Source of the DNA: an uncultured Opitutia bacterium
Lineage (GTDB): Bacteria; Verrucomicrobiota; Verrucomicrobiia; Opitutales; Opitutaceae
DNA: 64,000 bases
Direction: 5' to 3'
NCBI GenBank assembly: GCA_903839035.1
Contig: CAIMAQ010000002.1
Span: forward strand, 109,674 to 173,673
Below the pieces are notes generated by a model, which saw only the letters and a program-made list of their open reading frames with translations, ran no database searches and had not been told where the DNA came from. Both the position numbers and the translations under genes were made by a program. Below are positions 61,330 through 64,000 of the stretch, piece after piece. Within the stretch, counting starts at the first letter, position 1. Each line of letters begins with the position of its first letter.

Positions 61330-62815
61330 TGGCGGAGCGGTTGCCGAAGCGGAAGTTCAGCAGCGAGAGAATGAAGACGAGGGCGAACAGCACCCAGGCC
61401 GCCGCCGAGGCGTAGCCCAGCCGGCCGGTTTCAAAGCCCTCGATGTAGATGAAATAGCTGAGCGTCGTGGTGGACCCCGCCGGGCCGCCCATCGTCATGA
61501 CCCGCGCCATCTCGAACCCGCCCTGCAAGCCGTAGATGATCCCCATCACGCCGATGAAAAACGTGACCGGCGCCAACTGCGGCCACGTGATGTGCCAGAA
61601 GCGCTGCAACGATGAGGCCCCGTCCATGTCGGCCGCCTCGTACAACTCGGGCGGGATGTTGCTCAGGCCGGCCAGGTAAAGGATCATGTTGTTGGAGCCG
61701 ATGGCGGCCCACAGGCCCATGCCCATGATCGCCGGCTTGGCCCAGTCATAGTCGCCCAGCCAGTTCGGCGGCGTCAGCCCCGCGGCCGCGGCGGCCGGCA
61801 GCTCCGACCCCCAGGCCACACCCACGGCGAACAGCAACAGCAGCGGCACCAGACCGAGCGCGAGGGCGATCTCCGCACTCAATCCGGTATCGAGCGCACA
61901 TACCGGCCCCCAGCGGCGCGGGCGGCGCAGGATCACGACCGCCGCCACGGTCACGCCGGCCGCGGCCAGGCCCAGCGCCCAACCGGTCGAAAGGCCGAGC
62001 CAGCGCAACTGGAAGACCTGCGGCAGGGCCAGCATCGCGAGGCCGGTGATCACGGCCACCGCGCCGGCACTGGCGTCATCCCAGTGCTGCCGCAGTCGCC
62101 AGAGCTGCCAGAGCGACACCGCGGTGGCCAGCACCGCGCAGGCCAGCGGCAGGCCCCAGCTGAACACCGCCGGGGCGCTGCGGACCACGGCCGCGAAACC
62201 GTCCAGCACCGGCGCGAGCCCCGCGTTGATCGGGCCGGTCTGCGGATTGTAGAGTTTTTTCCAGAGGACAAAGGTTGCGACGCCCGCGGTGAAATTCGGC
62301 AGGTAAAACAGCGTCCGGTAGACGGCCCCGCCCGTCAGCACGCCGGCCACCAGACTCCCGGCAGCGAGCACGCCGAAGATGCACCACACCCCCGCCTGCC
62401 CCATGCCACCCATCCGCAGCAGCAGTCCGCTGCCGGTCAGCAAGAGTGTGGCCACAATAAACGCGCCGCGCCGCGCCACCGGGCGGTGGCTCACGCGCGT
62501 CAGCAGCAGCGCCGCCCCGAGGCTGCCCGCGATGGCGAAGGGCAGGCCCAGCATCATGAAGAACGTGTTGCCGAGGTAGTGCAGGAAATCGGGATGGTGG
62601 AAGAGCCAGGAAAAATTCTCGAAGCCCACGAAGCGCAGCGACTCGTGCCGGAATATATTGTGGCGGAGAGTGTCCCAGTCCGTGAATGCGATGCCGAAGC
62701 TCATCACCAGCGGCACGAGCGTGAACGCCGCGAAACCGAGGATGTTGGGCAGCAGAAATGCGAGGCCGGCGAGCAGCCGGCGCCGGGGGGAACCGCGGTG
62801 GCCGAGCGTGCTCAT
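61322..62815 (-). CDS. Carbohydrate ABC transporter permease, MalF-like, with two insertions
   Basis: From ATG 62815 the protein is 497 residues, against about 290-310 for most MalF-like permeases. A first insertion (about 110-166) adds probably two helices between helices 2 and 3. A second (about 208-348) adds about four more, before the usual NWLGDYDWAKPA. The EAA loop PELYEAADMDGASSLQRFWHIT is intact. The ATG overlaps the binding-protein stop by ATGA. The extra membrane part might change assembly or bind an accessory factor. Confidence 0.9.
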   Translation of the reverse strand: MSTLGHRGSPRRRLLAGLAFLLPNILGFAAFTLVPLVMSFGIAFTDWDTLRHNIFRHESLRFVGFENFSWLFHHPDFLHYLGNTFFMMLGLPFAIAGSLGAALLLTRVSHRPVARRGAFIVATLLLTGSGLLLRMGGMGQAGVWCIFGVLAAGSLVAGVLTGGAVYRTLFYLPNFTAGVATFVLWKKLYNPQTGPINAGLAPVLDGFAAVVRSAPAVFSWGLPLACAVLATAVSLWQLWRLRQHWDDASAGAVAVITGLAMLALPQVFQLRWLGLSTGWALGLAAAGVTVAAVVILRRPRRWGPVCALDTGLSAEIALALGLVPLLLLFAVGVAWGSELPAAAAAGLTPPNWLGDYDWAKPAIMGMGLWAAIGSNNMILYLAGLSNIPPELYEAADMDGASSLQRFWHITWPQLAPVTFFIGVMGIIYGLQGGFEMARVMTMGGPAGSTTTLSYFIYIEGFETGRLGYASAAAWVLFALVFILSLLNFRFGNRSAND

Positions 62816-64000
62816 GGCGCGGTCTCCTTTTCCAGCCAGCCGTGCGCGCGGTAATACGCCAGGTGGAACGGATCGTTGATCCATGCGGCCGGCACCGGCC
62901 GGCCCGCAGCGCGGCGGGCGTCGATCTGCCGCTGGATCCGCAGGCGCTCGTCGTACCGTTTCCGCAGCGCCGGGTTGCGGTCCACACTCAGCGCAATCTC
63001 GGCGTTGATCCGGTCGCCCATGGCCTTGGAGGCCTGCGCCGCGGTCAGTCGGCCGGAGATCATCGCCTCGGTGAGTTCCTTCTCCTCCCGGAAGAGAATC
63101 GACTGCAGGACAAACGGGCTCTTGCTCACGGTGAGGCCCGTCTCGCGGGCGGCCTGCGCGAAGACCGCACCCGTGCCCCATTCATTGGGATGCGCGGGCG
63201 GGTGCAGAAATTCCTCCGTCTCGGCGTATTTGGGCACCGGCGGCAGCCCGTCGGCGATGCGGACGATGAGGCGGTTGAAGGGCGCGCTGGCGAGGTATTG
63301 CAGGAATTCCACGGACTCATTCAGGTGCTTCGACCCGACGTAGACGCCCACGGACCCGCCGCCCATCTCGGTGTTGGGAAAACCGTCCAGCGCCGGCTCC
63401 ACCGCGCGCAGCTGGAATTCCCCGCGGGGCCGGAGCATGATCAACGCCCACTCCCCGACGTAGATCATGGCAAAGCGGCCCGAGACGAAGTGCGAAAACA
63501 TGCTGCCAAAGCCGCTGATGTCGGCCGCCATCGCCTCGCCCTCCTCGCGGCTCGGCATGAGACGGTCCTCGACCGTCCAACGGCGCACGCGCTCGAGGAT
63601 CTGCACGTTGCGCGGGTCGTCGAGTGTGCAGCGGGTGTCCGTCTCGTTGTAGTTGGCTAGGCCGACCCCGCGGCGCAGGACCTCGCGCGACACGAGGTTG
63701 GTGAAGAAAATGCGCTGCCGCGTGCCCGGCGGGTTGGCCGCGGCGACGAATTTTTTCCCGAGCGCCTCGAATTCATCCAGCGACCAGCGCTGCGGCGGCT
63801 CCGGGATGTGGTACTTGGCGAACGTGGCGCGGTTGATCCAGTTGAGGTTGACCCCGGCGTTGCGCGGAAAGCCATACTGCCGGCCCTCGAAGACGTAATC
63901 CCCCGCCAGCGCCGGATAGGTCGCCGCCTGGGAAAAACCCAGACGTTTCGCGTCCTCGGTCACGTCCGCAATCATGCCCGTCGCGGGAAACAGGTCGGCC
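62812..64000 (-). CDS. ABC sugar-binding protein (5' end outside window)
   Basis: The frame is open through the right edge of the window (residues before MIADV read ADLFPATG), so the N-terminus and signal peptide lie outside. About 395 residues are visible: NAGVNLNWIN, a W-rich central part, and the C-terminal EFLQYLASAPFNRL and KYAETEEFL segments of group-1 extracellular binding proteins (SBP_bac_1/8). It binds the sugar for the MalF/MalG-like permeases. The stop overlaps the MalF-like ATG. The substrate is unknown. Confidence 0.87.
   Translation of the reverse strand, partial: ADLFPATGMIADVTEDAKRLGFSQAATYPALAGDYVFEGRQYGFPRNAGVNLNWINRATFAKYHIPEPPQRWSLDEFEALGKKFVAAANPPGTRQRIFFTNLVSREVLRRGVGLANYNETDTRCTLDDPRNVQILERVRRWTVEDRLMPSREEGEAMAADISGFGSMFSHFVSGRFAMIYVGEWALIMLRPRGEFQLRAVEPALDGFPNTEMGGGSVGVYVGSKHLNESVEFLQYLASAPFNRLIVRIADGLPPVPKYAETEEFLHPPAHPNEWGTGAVFAQAARETGLTVSKSPFVLQSILFREEKELTEAMISGRLTAAQASKAMGDRINAEIALSVDRNPALRKRYDERLRIQRQIDARRAAGRPVPAAWINDPFHLAYYRAHGWLEKETAP

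Overview
The window reads as chromosomal DNA of a GC-rich Verrucomicrobium, most likely family Opitutaceae. This is inferred from gene content and style: a TonB-dependent receptor with an N-terminal coiled coil, a GH78 rhamnosidase-like enzyme, URO-D-family and DUF1638 proteins, a CN-hydrolase, few Shine-Dalgarno motifs and many palindromic intergenic repeats. I saw no rRNA, tRNA, CRISPR array, transposase or phage gene. Both edges cut a gene.

Region 1 (1-31.8 kb) is mostly housekeeping. It holds a NERD-domain membrane protein, SufE, TatD, TcdA, malic enzyme, a PnuC/ribosylnicotinamide-kinase pair, Hsp33, MsrA and a methyltransferase. It continues with the GH78 enzyme, the ABC-F protein EttA, a POT transporter, a DUF748 giant with a YkgJ protein, a peroxiredoxin, a thioesterase and an all-alpha dUTPase. 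An RG-rich disordered protein, a MurA-family enzyme, RuvB, a Gfo/Idh/MocA oxidoreductase, an SDR, FolE2, a PTPS/QueD protein, a WalJ-like metallo-hydrolase, an OPA-type transporter and pyruvate kinase complete it. Imperfect inverted repeats of several families sit at gene junctions, twice between convergent genes.

Region 2 (31.8-46.7 kb) is a metal-homeostasis island. A URO-D-like gene is followed by two small secreted proteins, an outer-membrane protein, a CusB-type adaptor and a CusA-type RND pump that keeps all three copper/silver methionines. Next comes a relic of a CopA-type P1B ATPase, reduced to about 90 codons with a stop codon where a Trp is expected. A MacB-like ABC ATPase/permease pair and a His-rich lipoprotein follow. 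Facing them is a Zn/Mn ABC importer operon (ATPase, permease, binding protein), divergent from a COG0523 GTPase with CxCC and a His-rich loop.

Region 3 (46.7-55.7 kb) has a URO-D-family protein with corrinoid-methyltransferase-type zinc ligands, divergent from a 1440-residue protein that ends in an FG-GAP-like repeat region. A nitrilase-family amidase, a coupled GDSL hydrolase/DUF1294 pair and a DUF1638 protein follow.

Region 4 (55.7-64 kb) is a carbohydrate-uptake locus. It has a TonB-dependent receptor, a divergent LacI-type regulator, and a convergent operon of binding protein (cut by the window edge), a MalF-like permease with about 200 extra residues, and a MalG-like permease. A decayed piece of a second MalG-like permease lies downstream of the receptor, which suggests the locus has been rearranged.

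Coordinates and motifs were read by eye. Family assignments rest on recalled signatures, not database searches.
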